Assembly (NCBI GenBank): GCA_016721925.1
Contig: JADKHE010000002.1
Span: forward strand, 310,001 to 374,000
Direction of reading: 5' to 3'
Length of the DNA stretch: 64,000 nt
Origin: Candidatus Skiveiella danica
GTDB lineage: Bacteria > Pseudomonadota > Gammaproteobacteria > Burkholderiales > Burkholderiaceae_C
Shown here: piece after piece, positions 51,770 to 63,100 of the stretch
Numbering within the stretch: the stretch's first letter is position 1
Layout of the letters: every line of letters begins with the position of its first letter
The notes under the pieces: generated by a model
Told to the model about the DNA's origin: nothing
Database searches by the model: none
What the model saw: only the letters and a program-made list of their open reading frames with translations
Program-made: the position numbers and the translations under genes

Positions 51770-53206
51770 ATGAAGTTTCCAAACGCGCAGGCGACTGTGT
51801 ACAACGACACCGTTGTGCGCCAGTTCGCCATCATGACGGTGGTCTGGGGCGTGGTCGGGATGCTGGTCGGCGTGATCATCGCCGCCCAGCTGGCTTGGCC
51901 CGAACTCAATCTGGGGATCTCCTTCCTCAGCTACGGCCGACTGCGGCCGTTGCACACGAACGCGGTGATATTCGCGTTTGGGGGATGTGGTTTGTTTGCG
52001 ACGGCATATTACGTCGTGCAGAGAACCTGCCAGGTTCGGCTGTTTTCGGACAAGCTGGCGGCCTTTACTTTCTGGGGTTGGCAGCTTGTGATTCTGGCCG
52101 CTGCCTTGTCCTTGCCGCTGGGCTATACCCAAGGCAAGGAATACGCGGAACTCGAGTGGCCGATTGACATCCTGATCACGCTGGTCTGGGTATCTTTTGC
52201 CGTCGTGTTTTTTGGTACGGTTGGTACACGCAAGGTTCGCCATATCTACGTGGCCAACTGGTTCTTTGGTGCTTTCATCATTGCGGTGGCCATCTTGCAT
52301 CTGGTGAACAGTGCAGCTATTCCCGCTGGCGCTATGAAGTCCTACTCGGCCTATGCGGGTGTGCAGGACGCGATGGTGCAGTGGTGGTACGGTCACAACG
52401 CCGTGGGCTTCTTCCTGACCGCCGGCTTCCTGGGCATGATGTACTACTTCATCCCCAAGCAGGCAGGTCGTCCGGTTTACAGCTACCGCCTGTCCATCGT
52501 CCACTTCTGGGCGCTGATCTTTACCTACATGTGGGCGGGCCCGCACCATCTGCACTACACCGCCCTGCCGGACTGGACCCAGTCGGTCGGCATGGTGTTC
52601 TCGCTGGTTCTGCTGGCACCGAGTTGGGGCGGCATGATCAACGGCATCATGACCCTGTCGGGCGCCTGGCACAAGCTGCGTGACGACCCCATCCTGCGCT
52701 TCCTGATCGTGTCGCTGTCGTTCTACGGCATGTCCACGTTCGAAGGCCCGATGATGTCGATCAAAACCGTCAATGCTCTGAGTCACTACACCGACTGGAC
52801 CGTGGGCCACGTGCACTCCGGGGCCTTGGGCTGGGTGGGCCTGGTAACCATGGGTTCCATGTACTACCTGATCCCGCGCCTGTTTGGCCGCAAGCAGATG
52901 TACAGCATGAAAGCCGTCGAGATCCATTTCTGGACCGCCACGATCGGCATCGTGATCTATATCGCCGCGATGTGGATTGCCGGTGTGATGCAGGGTCTGA
53001 TGTGGCGTGCGGTCAATGCCGACGGCACCCTGACCTACACCTTCGTCGAGTCGGTGAAGGCCACTTATCCGTTCTATGTGCTTCGCCTGGCTGGCGGACT
53101 GTTGTACCTCAGCGGCATGCTCATCATGCTCTGGAACGTCCTGAAGACCGCGACGGCAGGGCGTGCGACCACGGTCAACATCCCGGCTGTTGCGGCCCAC
53201 GCCTGA
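51770..53206 (+). CDS. ccoN: Cytochrome cbb3 oxidase subunit I, CcoN
   Basis: 478-residue catalytic heme-copper subunit with about twelve helices. His ligands can be placed in RPLHTNAVIF (low-spin heme b), WWYGHNAVGFF and AGPHHLHYTAL (CuB), and VGHVHSGALGW (heme pair region). Reduces O2 to water with proton pumping at low oxygen. Start ATG 51770; ccoO follows after 13 bp. Confidence 0.97.
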   Translation: MKFPNAQATVYNDTVVRQFAIMTVVWGVVGMLVGVIIAAQLAWPELNLGISFLSYGRLRPLHTNAVIFAFGGCGLFATAYYVVQRTCQVRLFSDKLAAFTFWGWQLVILAAALSLPLGYTQGKEYAELEWPIDILITLVWVSFAVVFFGTVGTRKVRHIYVANWFFGAFIIAVAILHLVNSAAIPAGAMKSYSAYAGVQDAMVQWWYGHNAVGFFLTAGFLGMMYYFIPKQAGRPVYSYRLSIVHFWALIFTYMWAGPHHLHYTALPDWTQSVGMVFSLVLLAPSWGGMINGIMTLSGAWHKLRDDPILRFLIVSLSFYGMSTFEGPMMSIKTVNALSHYTDWTVGHVHSGALGWVGLVTMGSMYYLIPRLFGRKQMYSMKAVEIHFWTATIGIVIYIAAMWIAGVMQGLMWRAVNADGTLTYTFVESVKATYPFYVLRLAGGLLYLSGMLIMLWNVLKTATAGRATTVNIPAVAAHA

Positions 53207-53219
53207 GGAGAACTACAAC

Positions 53220-53843
53220 ATGGCCAACAACAAAAGCACCGGTTTGTCGCACGAAGCGATCGAGACCAACAACTTCCTGATGATCGTGCTGATCCTGATC
53301 GTGCTGCTCTTCGGCGGCCTGGTCGAGATCGTTCCGCTGTTCTTCCAGAAGTCCACGACGCAACCCATCGAAGGCGTCAAGCCCCTTACGGCCCTGCAAT
53401 TGGCGGGGCGTGATGTCTATGTCCGTGAAGGTTGCTACAACTGCCATTCGCAGATGATCCGTCCGTTCCGCGCCGAAACGCTGCGTTATGGTCCGTATTC
53501 GGTGGCGGGTGAGTCGGTTTACGATCACCCATTCCAGTGGGGCAGCAAGCGCACTGGACCTGATCTGGCTCGTGTCGGTGGCCGCTACAGCGACGAATGG
53601 CACCGTATTCACCTGCTTAATCCGCGTGATGTCGTCCCCGAGTCCAACATGCCGGCCTATCCTTGGCTGGGCAAGTCGGCGGTGGATGCCGCGTCCATGC
53701 CTGCACACATGAAGGCTTTGCGTACCGTCGGCGTGCCCTACACGGACGCGCAGATTGCCGCATCGACTGACGAGTTGAAGGGCAAGACCGAGATTGAAGC
53801 TGTGATTGCTTATCTGCAGGGCTTGGGCTTGGCCCGGAAGTAA
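53220..53843 (+). CDS. ccoO: Cytochrome cbb3 oxidase subunit II, CcoO
   Basis: 207-residue membrane-anchored monoheme cytochrome c. An N-terminal anchor (19-42), heme motif CYNCH at 72-76 and axial Met in ESNMPAYPW. Start ATG 53220 after GAGGAG. Passes electrons from CcoP to CcoN. Confidence 0.96.
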   Translation: MANNKSTGLSHEAIETNNFLMIVLILIVLLFGGLVEIVPLFFQKSTTQPIEGVKPLTALQLAGRDVYVREGCYNCHSQMIRPFRAETLRYGPYSVAGESVYDHPFQWGSKRTGPDLARVGGRYSDEWHRIHLLNPRDVVPESNMPAYPWLGKSAVDAASMPAHMKALRTVGVPYTDAQIAASTDELKGKTEIEAVIAYLQGLGLARK

Positions 53844-53860
53844 CCAGGGAGATATCAGTG

Positions 53861-54004
53861 ATGGAACTGGACACCAACACCCTCCGGTCGCTGGCCACTG
53901 TGGTCAGTTTCGTAACCTTTATGGGTATCGTGGCATGGGCCTGGTCCCGCCGCAACGCGCGTGACTTCGAAGAAGCCGCGAACCTGCCGTTCGAGCAAGA
54001 CTGA
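53861..54004 (+). CDS. ccoQ: Cytochrome cbb3 oxidase subunit CcoQ
   Basis: 47-residue single-helix subunit (helix about residues 10-28, SLATVVSFVTFMGIVAWAW) with a charged tail SRRNARDFEEAANLPF typical of CcoQ. Small and easily missed; it sits in order between ccoO and ccoP, 17 bp and 21 bp from its neighbours. Stabilises the complex. Confidence 0.88.
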   Translation: MELDTNTLRSLATVVSFVTFMGIVAWAWSRRNARDFEEAANLPFEQD

Positions 54005-54025
54005 CAGGTCGCAAAAGGAAAAAAA

Positions 54026-54943
54026 ATGAGTGATTTCACTAGCAATTTCTGGTCGCTATACGTCGGCGGCATCACCATCGTGAGCATTCTGGCCTGCGCG
54101 TTGCTGCTGTGGTTCAGCGGCAAGGCCAAGGCGATGACGGCCAACGACAATACCACCGGGCATGTGTGGGATGGTGATCTGCGCGAAATGAACAATCCCC
54201 TGCCACGATGGTGGGTGTGGCTGTTTGTGATTACCATCATCTTTGCCTTGGCCTATCTGGTGATGTACCCCGGTGCCGGCGCCTTCAAGGGGCAACTTGC
54301 CTGGAGTTCCACGGGTCAGTACGACAAAGAAGTTGCGGCGGGCAACAAGGAAATCGAGCCGCTGTATGCAAAGTTCAACGGCATGACGCCGGAGCAATTG
54401 GCAGCAGACCCGAAGGCCATGGCCATTGGCGAGCGCCTGTTCATGAACAACTGCGCGCAGTGCCACGGCTCGGACGCTCGCGGTAGCAAGGGCTTCCCGA
54501 ACCTGACCGACAAGGACTGGCTGGGTGGCGGTACGCCGGACATCATCAAGAACACCATTGTCAAGGGTCGTACCGGCAACATGCCGCCCATGGCTGCAGC
54601 GCTGGGGGGCTCCGAAGACGTGACCAACGTTGCCCAATATGTGCTGAGCCTCTCCGGCGGCCCCCATGATTCCGTCAAAGCGGCGCTGGGCAAGGCCAAG
54701 TTCGGCGTCTGCGCGGCCTGTCACGGGCCTGACGGCAAGGGCAATCCGGCGGTGGGCGCACCGAACCTGACCGACGACATCTGGCTGCACGGTTTTGGCG
54801 AGGCGGCAATCGTCGCCATGATCAACAACGGCAAGGTCAATCCCATGCCGGCGCAAGCGGACAAGCTGACCGAAGCACAGGTGAATGTGCTGACGGCGTA
54901 TGTCTGGGGTCTCTCCAACAAGGCAACGGTCGCGGCCAAGTGA
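54026..54943 (+). CDS. ccoP: Cytochrome cbb3 oxidase subunit III, CcoP (diheme)
   Basis: 305-residue diheme c subunit with two N-terminal membrane segments (about 9-28 and 58-80). Heme sites CAQCH (near residue 148) and CAACH (near residue 231). It accepts electrons from the cytochrome pool and passes them to CcoO. The final residues run to the stop at 54943. Confidence 0.95.
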   Translation: MSDFTSNFWSLYVGGITIVSILACALLLWFSGKAKAMTANDNTTGHVWDGDLREMNNPLPRWWVWLFVITIIFALAYLVMYPGAGAFKGQLAWSSTGQYDKEVAAGNKEIEPLYAKFNGMTPEQLAADPKAMAIGERLFMNNCAQCHGSDARGSKGFPNLTDKDWLGGGTPDIIKNTIVKGRTGNMPPMAAALGGSEDVTNVAQYVLSLSGGPHDSVKAALGKAKFGVCAACHGPDGKGNPAVGAPNLTDDIWLHGFGEAAIVAMINNGKVNPMPAQADKLTEAQVNVLTAYVWGLSNKATVAAK

Positions 54944-54992
54944 TGGTTTCTTCTATCATTCAAGCCTGCAAATTCATCAGCGACACCTGCAT

Positions 54993-56456
<1,464 letters not shown>

Positions 56457-56471
56457 AGTGAAGGAACCGCC

Positions 56472-56744
56472 ATGACCCAACCTGTTGCGCAACCTTGGTG
56501 GAAATTCGGCCATGTCTGGCTTGTCGTCGCGGGGCCGCTGATCGTCGTGGTGGCCAGCTTCATCACCCTTTACCTTGCGGTCAGTCGCCCCGATCCTCTG
56601 GTATCGGACGATTCCGCTCGCAGAGGCGCGGAGGTCAACAAGGCTCAGGCTGGGTCAGACAGCAACCTTGCGCCCGCCGTGCAGGCGCGCAATCATGCGC
56701 AGACCGGCGTTTCGCCCAAAAAGATCCTCGGTGTCGAGCGCTGA
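56472..56744 (+). CDS. FixH-like (CcoH) small membrane protein
   Basis: 90-residue protein with one hydrophobic helix (VWLVVAGPLIVVVASFITLYLAV, about 15-37) and a short periplasmic tail. Position directly after ccoG and the WWKFGHVWLVVAGP pattern fit the FixH/CcoH family, but the full periplasmic domain of FixH is lacking; a short variant or a different small subunit. Start after GAAGGAA. Confidence 0.7.
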   Translation: MTQPVAQPWWKFGHVWLVVAGPLIVVVASFITLYLAVSRPDPLVSDDSARRGAEVNKAQAGSDSNLAPAVQARNHAQTGVSPKKILGVER

Positions 56745-56782
56745 GGCGTCAGACCACGCAGCTTCATTCAGGAGACAAGACA

Positions 56783-57076
56783 ATGTGGGCTCAACGGATG
56801 ATGTGGATTGCATGGCCAGCCTTTCTGGTTGCGGGCATGCTGGAAATGCTGGTATTCGCGATGGTCGATCCGCAGGATCTGCACTGGTTCGGGCAACCGC
56901 TCGAAATGTCACGACAGGGCATTTACACCCTGGGTTTTTTCGCGTTCTGGATCATGACCATGGCATCAAGTGCGCTGACGACGCTGCTGTCGATGTCGCC
57001 GTTTGAGGTCAATCGTTGCCCATTGCCGGCCGATGGGCGTCCGGACGGTTGCCCGAAACAGGGCGACTGCTGCTGA
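56783..57076 (+). CDS. Small two-helix membrane protein with Cys-rich tail
   Basis: 97-residue protein I do not recognise. Two hydrophobic segments (about 8-29 and 49-70) are followed by a tail with four cysteines in the last 19 residues, ending GCPKQGDCC, plus Cys at NRCPLP. Start ATG 56783 after AGGAGA. It is the last + gene of the cbb3 block, convergent with fnr. The Cys tail suggests metal or disulfide chemistry; role unknown. Confidence 0.6.
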   Translation: MWAQRMMWIAWPAFLVAGMLEMLVFAMVDPQDLHWFGQPLEMSRQGIYTLGFFAFWIMTMASSALTTLLSMSPFEVNRCPLPADGRPDGCPKQGDCC

Positions 57077-57104
57077 GGATCCGCACCCTGCAGTCTGCGC
57101 CAGC

Positions 57105-57827
57105 CTACTGGCAGGGCTGCTGGTTGTTGACGATGCGCTTCAGCGCCTCGGTGTCCAGAATGTGCACATGGCGCTGCTTCACCTCGACGATACCGTCTTC
57201 GACGAACTTCGAGAATGTCCGGCTGACCGTTTCGAGTTTCAGGCCGAGGTAGCTGCCGATTTCCTCACGCGTCATGCGCAGAATCAACTCCGATTGCGAG
57301 AAGCCGCGGGCGTGCAGTCGCTGCACCAGATTGAGCAGGAAGGCCGCCAGTCGCTCTTCCGCGCGCATGCTGCCCAGAAGCAGCATGACGCCGTGCTCGC
57401 GGACGATTTCGCGGCTCATGATCTTGTGCACATGGTGCTGCAAGGCGTTGACTTCCCGCGAGATCTCTTCGATGCGGTCAAAAGGCATGACGCAGACTTC
57501 GGCGTCTTCCAGCGCCACCGCGTCGCAGGTGTGGTGATCATTGACGATGCCGTCGAGCCCGATCACCTCGCCGGCCATCTGGAAGCCGGTCACTTGGTCC
57601 CTGCCATCCTCGGTAGCAATGCAGGTCTTGAAGAAGCCTGTGCGGATGGCGTACAGGGAGGTGAACTTCTCGCCGTTGCTGAAAAGCGCGGTGCCACGCT
57701 TGATTTTGCGGCGCACGGCAACAACTTCCTCGATCCGGTCCAGTTCCTGCGCGTTCAGCCCCATGGGCATGCACAGTTCCCGCAGATTGCAGCTGGCACA
57801 CGCGACTTTGATGGATTGGACGTTCAT
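57105..57827 (-). CDS. fnr: Oxygen-sensing regulator FNR (CRP/FNR family)
   Basis: 240-residue global anaerobic regulator. Cluster cysteines Cys10, Cys13, Cys19 and Cys101 match the [4Fe-4S] sensor pattern CxxCx5C plus one distal Cys. C-terminal HTH LGLKLETVSRTFSKF carries the E-xx-SR determinants that read TTGAT half-sites, which matches the three FNR boxes here. Divergent from hemN. Confidence 0.95.
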   Translation of the reverse strand: MNVQSIKVACASCNLRELCMPMGLNAQELDRIEEVVAVRRKIKRGTALFSNGEKFTSLYAIRTGFFKTCIATEDGRDQVTGFQMAGEVIGLDGIVNDHHTCDAVALEDAEVCVMPFDRIEEISREVNALQHHVHKIMSREIVREHGVMLLLGSMRAEERLAAFLLNLVQRLHARGFSQSELILRMTREEIGSYLGLKLETVSRTFSKFVEDGIVEVKQRHVHILDTEALKRIVNNQQPCQ

Positions 57828-57946
57828 GCTTGCGATCTAGGGTCGATGGGTGAGGCAACCGCTCATGCGGTCTTACAAGGTTTGCCGGTAGTCGAACAGC
57901 GCTTATTCTGACATAGCTCAATTTCTTGAATGAACGTCATTTTAGA

Positions 57947-57960
57947 TTGATATACATCAA
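57947..57960. promoter_or_regulatory. FNR box between fnr and hemN
   Basis: TTGAT-ATAC-ATCAA, perfect consensus, 50 bp before the hemN ATG and 120 bp from the fnr start. Expected to activate hemN; could also autoregulate fnr. Confidence 0.9.
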
Positions 57961-58010
57961 GATGGTGAATTTCGAACGTCTGCATAGTACGAAAACCTTA
58001 AGGATGCCCG

Positions 58011-59396
58011 ATGAGCGCCGTTTCCCCCGATTTACTGCAACGTTTTGACATTCCCGGCCCGCGCTACACGTCCTACCCGACGGCGGACCGGTTCGTCGAG
58101 GCCTTTGGCGCAGACGATTACATACAAGCGCTCGAGCAGCGCCGAACCGGGATGGCCAAGGCCATGGCGATGCCGCTGTCCCTTTATGTGCACATTCCGT
58201 TCTGTGAGTCGCTGTGCTACTACTGCGCCTGCAACAAGATCATCACCAAGCACCATAGCCGCGCTGAGGAATATCTGCGCTATCTCAGCCGCGAGATCGA
58301 TCTGCATGTGGCCCATGTAGGCAAGGGGCAGGTCGTTTCCCAACTGCATCTGGGCGGCGGAAGTCCCACTTTTCTCAATGATGCGGAGTTGCGTGAAATG
58401 ATGGCCATGCTTCGACGCAGCTTCACGTTCACGCCCGGCGGTGAGTATTCGATTGAAATCGACCCCCGCACCGTGGATGCGACCCGCCTGGCCAATCTGG
58501 CTGAGCTGGGATTCAATCGATTGAGTTTCGGGGTGCAGGATTTTGACCCTGCAGTGCAAAAGGCCGTGCATCGGATCCAGCCCGCTGAGCAGGTTTTTGC
58601 ACTGATGGCGACAGCGCGCAGTCTCGGATTCGAGTCGGTCAATGTGGACCTGATCTACGGACTGCCCATGCAGACCCCTGAGTCCTTCGATCGCACACTG
58701 GCTCAGGTCGTGGAACTCAAGCCAGATCGTATTGCCCTCTATGCCTACGCCCACCTGCCGGAGCGCTTCAAACCACAACGGCGCATCATCACTGCCGAAT
58801 TGCCCAACGGCGCCTCCAAAGTGTCGATGCTGTCGCGGTCGCTCTCGGCCTTTCTTGACGCCGGCTACGTCTACGTGGGCATGGACCATTTCGCGTTGCC
58901 AGATGACGCACTGGCTGTGGCCAAGCGGCAGGGCCGGCTTCACCGGAACTTCCAGGGCTACAGCACCCAGCCCGATTGCGATCTGATTGCTCTCGGTGTG
59001 TCTTCTATCGGCCGGGTTGGCGCAACGTACAGCCAGAATGCCAAGACTTTGGCGGATTATTACGACCTGCTCGATCAAGGCCGCCTTCCGGTGGTGCGCG
59101 GGCTGGCGGTGTCCCGGGACGACCTGGTACGCAGGGCGGTGATCATGGCCGTGATGTGTCAGGGCCAGGTTCAATTCGAGGCGGTTGAGCTGGCCTACCT
59201 GATCGATTTCAAGTCGTATTTCGCCGCGGAAATGAACGCGCTGGCCGATCTCGCGAAGCAGGGTCTGGTGGAGTTGAGCGACACCGGCATTCAGGTGACC
59301 GCCGATGGCTGGTTCTTTGTGCGGGCCATCGCCATGGTGTTCGACCGCTATCTGCAGACCGACCGCACACGAGCGAAGTTTTCCAAGATCATTTGA
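58011..59396 (+). CDS. hemN: Oxygen-independent coproporphyrinogen III oxidase
   Basis: 461-residue radical-SAM enzyme making protoporphyrinogen IX without oxygen. The [4Fe-4S]-SAM motif is CESLCYYC (Cys65, Cys69, Cys72) with an extra Cys74 (YYCAC). N-terminal PGPRYTSYPTAD and HLGGGSPTFL are family signatures. Length fits HemN. It supplies heme at low oxygen, next to the cbb3 genes. Confidence 0.95.
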   Translation: MSAVSPDLLQRFDIPGPRYTSYPTADRFVEAFGADDYIQALEQRRTGMAKAMAMPLSLYVHIPFCESLCYYCACNKIITKHHSRAEEYLRYLSREIDLHVAHVGKGQVVSQLHLGGGSPTFLNDAELREMMAMLRRSFTFTPGGEYSIEIDPRTVDATRLANLAELGFNRLSFGVQDFDPAVQKAVHRIQPAEQVFALMATARSLGFESVNVDLIYGLPMQTPESFDRTLAQVVELKPDRIALYAYAHLPERFKPQRRIITAELPNGASKVSMLSRSLSAFLDAGYVYVGMDHFALPDDALAVAKRQGRLHRNFQGYSTQPDCDLIALGVSSIGRVGATYSQNAKTLADYYDLLDQGRLPVVRGLAVSRDDLVRRAVIMAVMCQGQVQFEAVELAYLIDFKSYFAAEMNALADLAKQGLVELSDTGIQVTADGWFFVRAIAMVFDRYLQTDRTRAKFSKII

Positions 59397-59404
59397 GCGC
59401 CACC

Positions 59405-60082
59405 ATGCAGACCTCGATGGCCGCAACGGCGCTGCTGATGGGGCTGGCAGGTGGACCACACTGCATCGCGATGTGCGGGGCTGCCTGTGCCGGCATTGGC
59501 AAGGCCGCGGGCGAGCGAGGTTCTCAGGCAATCTGGACGTTTCAGCTCGGCCGGATCGTCGGCTACTCTCTGCTGGGGGCGCTGGCGGCGGCCTCGATGC
59601 AGGGGTTGGGCTGGCTCACGACACAGACGGCCACGATGCGACCGGTCTGGACACTGTTCCATGTGGCCGTAATGATTCTTGGTCTGGCCCTTTTTCTACT
59701 GGCACGCCAGCCGGTGTGGCTGGAGGATGCCGCCCGGCGCGTCTGGTTGCGCATCCGCGGGCTGCATGCGGCCTGGGGCCAAGGGGCACCGCTGGCCATT
59801 GGCGCGATGTGGGCATTCATGCCCTGCGGACTGTTGTATTCAGCTTTGCTGGTCGCGGCGCTCAGTGGCAGCGCCTTGGACGGGGCGTTGGCCATGGCAT
59901 TGTTTGCGCTGGGGAGCAGCGTTTCTCTTTTGGTCGGCCCTTGGGTGTTGCTGCGGTTCGGCAACCGGGGCAATGGCGCCTGGGGCATGCGCCTGGCGGG
60001 CCTGGCACTTGCGGCCACGTCCGCATGGGCGCTCTGGATGGGCCTGGCGCACGATACAGCGCCATGGTGCGTTACGCCCTGA
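59405..60082 (+). CDS. SafE/TauE-like (UreH-type) membrane protein
   Basis: 225-residue integral membrane protein with about six helices. The N-terminus LLMGLAGGPHCIAMCGAACAG and the mid-protein FMPCGLLYSALLVAAL are typical of SafE/DsbD-like members often found beside cbb3 genes, where Cu or heme handling is suspected. ATG 59405 is preferred over an in-frame TTG four codons earlier that overlaps the hemN stop. Substrate unknown. Confidence 0.72.
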   Translation: MQTSMAATALLMGLAGGPHCIAMCGAACAGIGKAAGERGSQAIWTFQLGRIVGYSLLGALAAASMQGLGWLTTQTATMRPVWTLFHVAVMILGLALFLLARQPVWLEDAARRVWLRIRGLHAAWGQGAPLAIGAMWAFMPCGLLYSALLVAALSGSALDGALAMALFALGSSVSLLVGPWVLLRFGNRGNGAWGMRLAGLALAATSAWALWMGLAHDTAPWCVTP

Positions 60083-60145
60083 ACGTCGCTTCCGTTGTCC
60101 TGCACCGCGCCTTTGACGACCCACCGCAAGATGATTCTGTAGCGT

Positions 60146-63100
60146 TCAGCGGCCCAGATGATCGGCCAGCAGGCGCGCCACGTGCACAGCCTCGCGCTGC
60201 GCACCGTCGCGGATCTGATGCCGGCAGCTCGTACCATCGGCCACGATCAAGGCATCGGGCTGATTTCGCACGGCAGGCAGCAGACTGAGTTCCGCCATCT
60301 GCATCGACACCTCTATGTGGCGGGCTTCATAGCCGAAGGTTCCCGCCATGCCACAGCAACTGCTTTCGATCAACTCGGGCGTCGCACCCGGAATCAGTCT
60401 GATGACATCCAGGATCGGACGCACGGCGTCAAAGGCTTTTTGATGGCAGTGGCCGTGCAGAAGGATCGACTGTGTGGCGGGCCGCAGGCGCGACTTGAGA
60501 TCTTCGAGCTTGCCGGCGGCCGCTTCGCGGGCCAGGAACTCTTCCAAGAGCAGCGCCTGACGACTGACCGTGTGGGCCGCCTCGCCGAGGCCCAGGGTCA
60601 GCGCCTCGTCGCGCAGGGTCAGCAGGCACGAGGGCTCCAGCCCAACGATGGCGATGCCCTGAGCGGCAAAAGGCAACAGGCTGTCGATCAATTCCCGCGC
60701 TTTGGCACGTGCTTCGTCCACCATGCCGCTGGACAAATAGGTGCGGCCACAACACAGATGCTTTCCATCCGCCACGGTTTTGGTCGCGACATGCACCGCG
60801 TAGCCGCCCGCGTTCAGCACGCGAATCGCCGCGCTGGCGTTGTCGTCCTCGAAAATTCCATTGAAGGTGTCCACGAACAACACAACCGGTTTGGCCGCTG
60901 CCAGCACTTCGGTGCGCGTGAACGTATCGTGCCGTGTGTTGAAGAAAGTCCGGGTCTTCCACTCCGGCAGGCTGCGCCGGGCCGAAAACCCCAGCCACTT
61001 CTCTCCCAGGCGCGCCAGCACGGGCACGCGATTGCGCAGGTTCAACAAAGGGGCAAGGCGGCTTGCCCAATGCGCATAGTCCGGTAGCCGGGCCACCAGT
61101 CTGTCTTTGAGCGTGTGACCGTGCTTTTGTTTGTAGTGATGCAGGAACTCGACCTTCATCCTGGCCATGTCCACGCCGGTCGGGCAGTCGCGCTTGCAGC
61201 CTTTGCAACTCACGCAAAGCTCCATCGCTTCCTTGACCGCCTCGCCGATCAGGCCCTCGGGCCCGAGCTGGCCAGACAGGGCCAGGCGCAGGGTGTTGGC
61301 TCGCCCGCGTGTGAGGTGCTGTTCGTCCCGCGTGACGCGGTAGCTCGGACACATGGTCCCTGCGTCGAATTTGCGGCAGTGGCCGTTGTTGTTGCACATC
61401 TCCACGGCCTTGGCGAACCCCTGCGCCGGATCGCCGCCGCTGCCCGGTGCGCTGATGGCCTCGGTGGCCGGATTGTTCTGCACGTTCCAGGCGCTCCAGT
61501 CGAGCACCGGTTGCAGCGGGATGACCTTGTAGCCGGGCGGGAAGCGCATCAGCCGCGTGTCGTCCATTTTTGGCGGGTTGACGATGCGCTGTGGACTCAG
61601 CAAATTGTCCGGGTCCATGAACTGCTTGATCTGGCTGAACGCCTGCGTGATCTTTGGCCCGAACTGCCATTCGATCCACTCGCCCCGGCACAGGCCGTCT
61701 CCGTGTTCGCCGCTGTAGGCGCCCTTGAACTTGCGCACCAGCGCAGACGCCTCTTCGGCGATGGCCCGCATCTTCACGGCGCCTTCACGTCGCATGTCCA
61801 GGATCGGGCGCACATGCAGTGTGCCCACCGAGGCGTGTGCGTACCAGGTGCCCTTGCTGCCATGCTTGCGGAACACCTGGGTCAGGCCGTCGGTGTATTC
61901 GGCCAGGTGCTCCAGCGGAACGGCGCAGTCCTCGATGAAGCTCACTGGCTTGCCGTCGCCCTTGAGGCTCATCATGATGTTGAGTCCGGCCTTGCGCACC
62001 TCCCACAGGTTCTTCTGTGGCGCGTCGTCGATCATTTCCACCACGCTGCCGGGCAGGCCGAGGTCACCCATGAGTTCGACCAGTTGCCGGATTTTTGGGG
62101 TGATGTCGGCCTTGGAGGCCCCCGAGAACTCCACCAGCAGGATGGCGTCGGGCTTGCCCTGGTTGATCTTTGGCGACAAGGCGGTGCGCACCGTCGGCGC
62201 AAACGCGGGGTTCTGCAGCGCCAGTTCGATCATGGTGCGGTCCACCAGTTCCACCGCGCTCAGCGTTCCATCATCGCCCAGCGTCACGATGTGCTGGGCC
62301 GAATCCATCGCCTTGTAGAAGGTCGGAAAGTTCACCACGCCAAGCACCTTGGCGCGCGGCAGCTCGTTCAGGCGCAGGGTCAGGGATTTCGTGAGTGCCA
62401 GCGTGCCTTCGCTGCCGATCAGCAGGTGGGCGAGGTTGACCGTGCCGTCGTTGGTGTAGGGTCGCTCGTTCTGGTTGTGGAAGATGTCCAGGTTGTAGCC
62501 GCCCACCCGGCGCAACACCTTGGGCCAGCGGGCGTCGATGTCGGGGCGCAGGGCGTCCGCCAGGGTGCGCACGTACTCGCCGATTTCCCGGCTGCGGCCT
62601 GTGGCCTGGGCGTGGGCTCCGAGGTCAATCAGGGTGCCATTCGCTGTCCAGGCCTTGGCGCCCAGCACGTTGTGAACCATGTTGCCGTAGGCGATCGATC
62701 GACTGCCGCAGGAGTTGTTGCCGGCCATGCCGCCCAGCGTCGCCTGCGCGCTGGTGGACACGTCCACCGGGTACCACAGGCCGTGGGGTTTGAGCGCTGC
62801 GTTCAGGTGGTCCAGCACGATGCCGGGTTCGACCTCCACCGTGCGGTTGGGCACATCGACGCCCAGGATATTGCGCACATGCTTGCTGAAGTCGATGACC
62901 AGGCCCGCGCCCACGGTCTGGCCGCATTGACTGGTGCCGCCGCCGCGCGGCACGATCGGCACGCTCAAGCTCCGGCAGATGTCCAGCGCCAGCGCCACGT
63001 CTTCGCTGCAGTGTGGCACGAAGACGCCTACGGGCGTGACCTGGTAGATTGATGCATCGGTGGCGTACCGTCCCCGGTCGGCACGGCTGAAATGAACTTC

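Noticed and set aside
52310..52350. Possible element copy in ccoN (CCCGCTGGCGCTATGAAGT)
   Set aside because: The spacing between the CCC and GCTAT parts is wrong, and the encoded IPAGAMKSYSAYAG is normal for CcoN.
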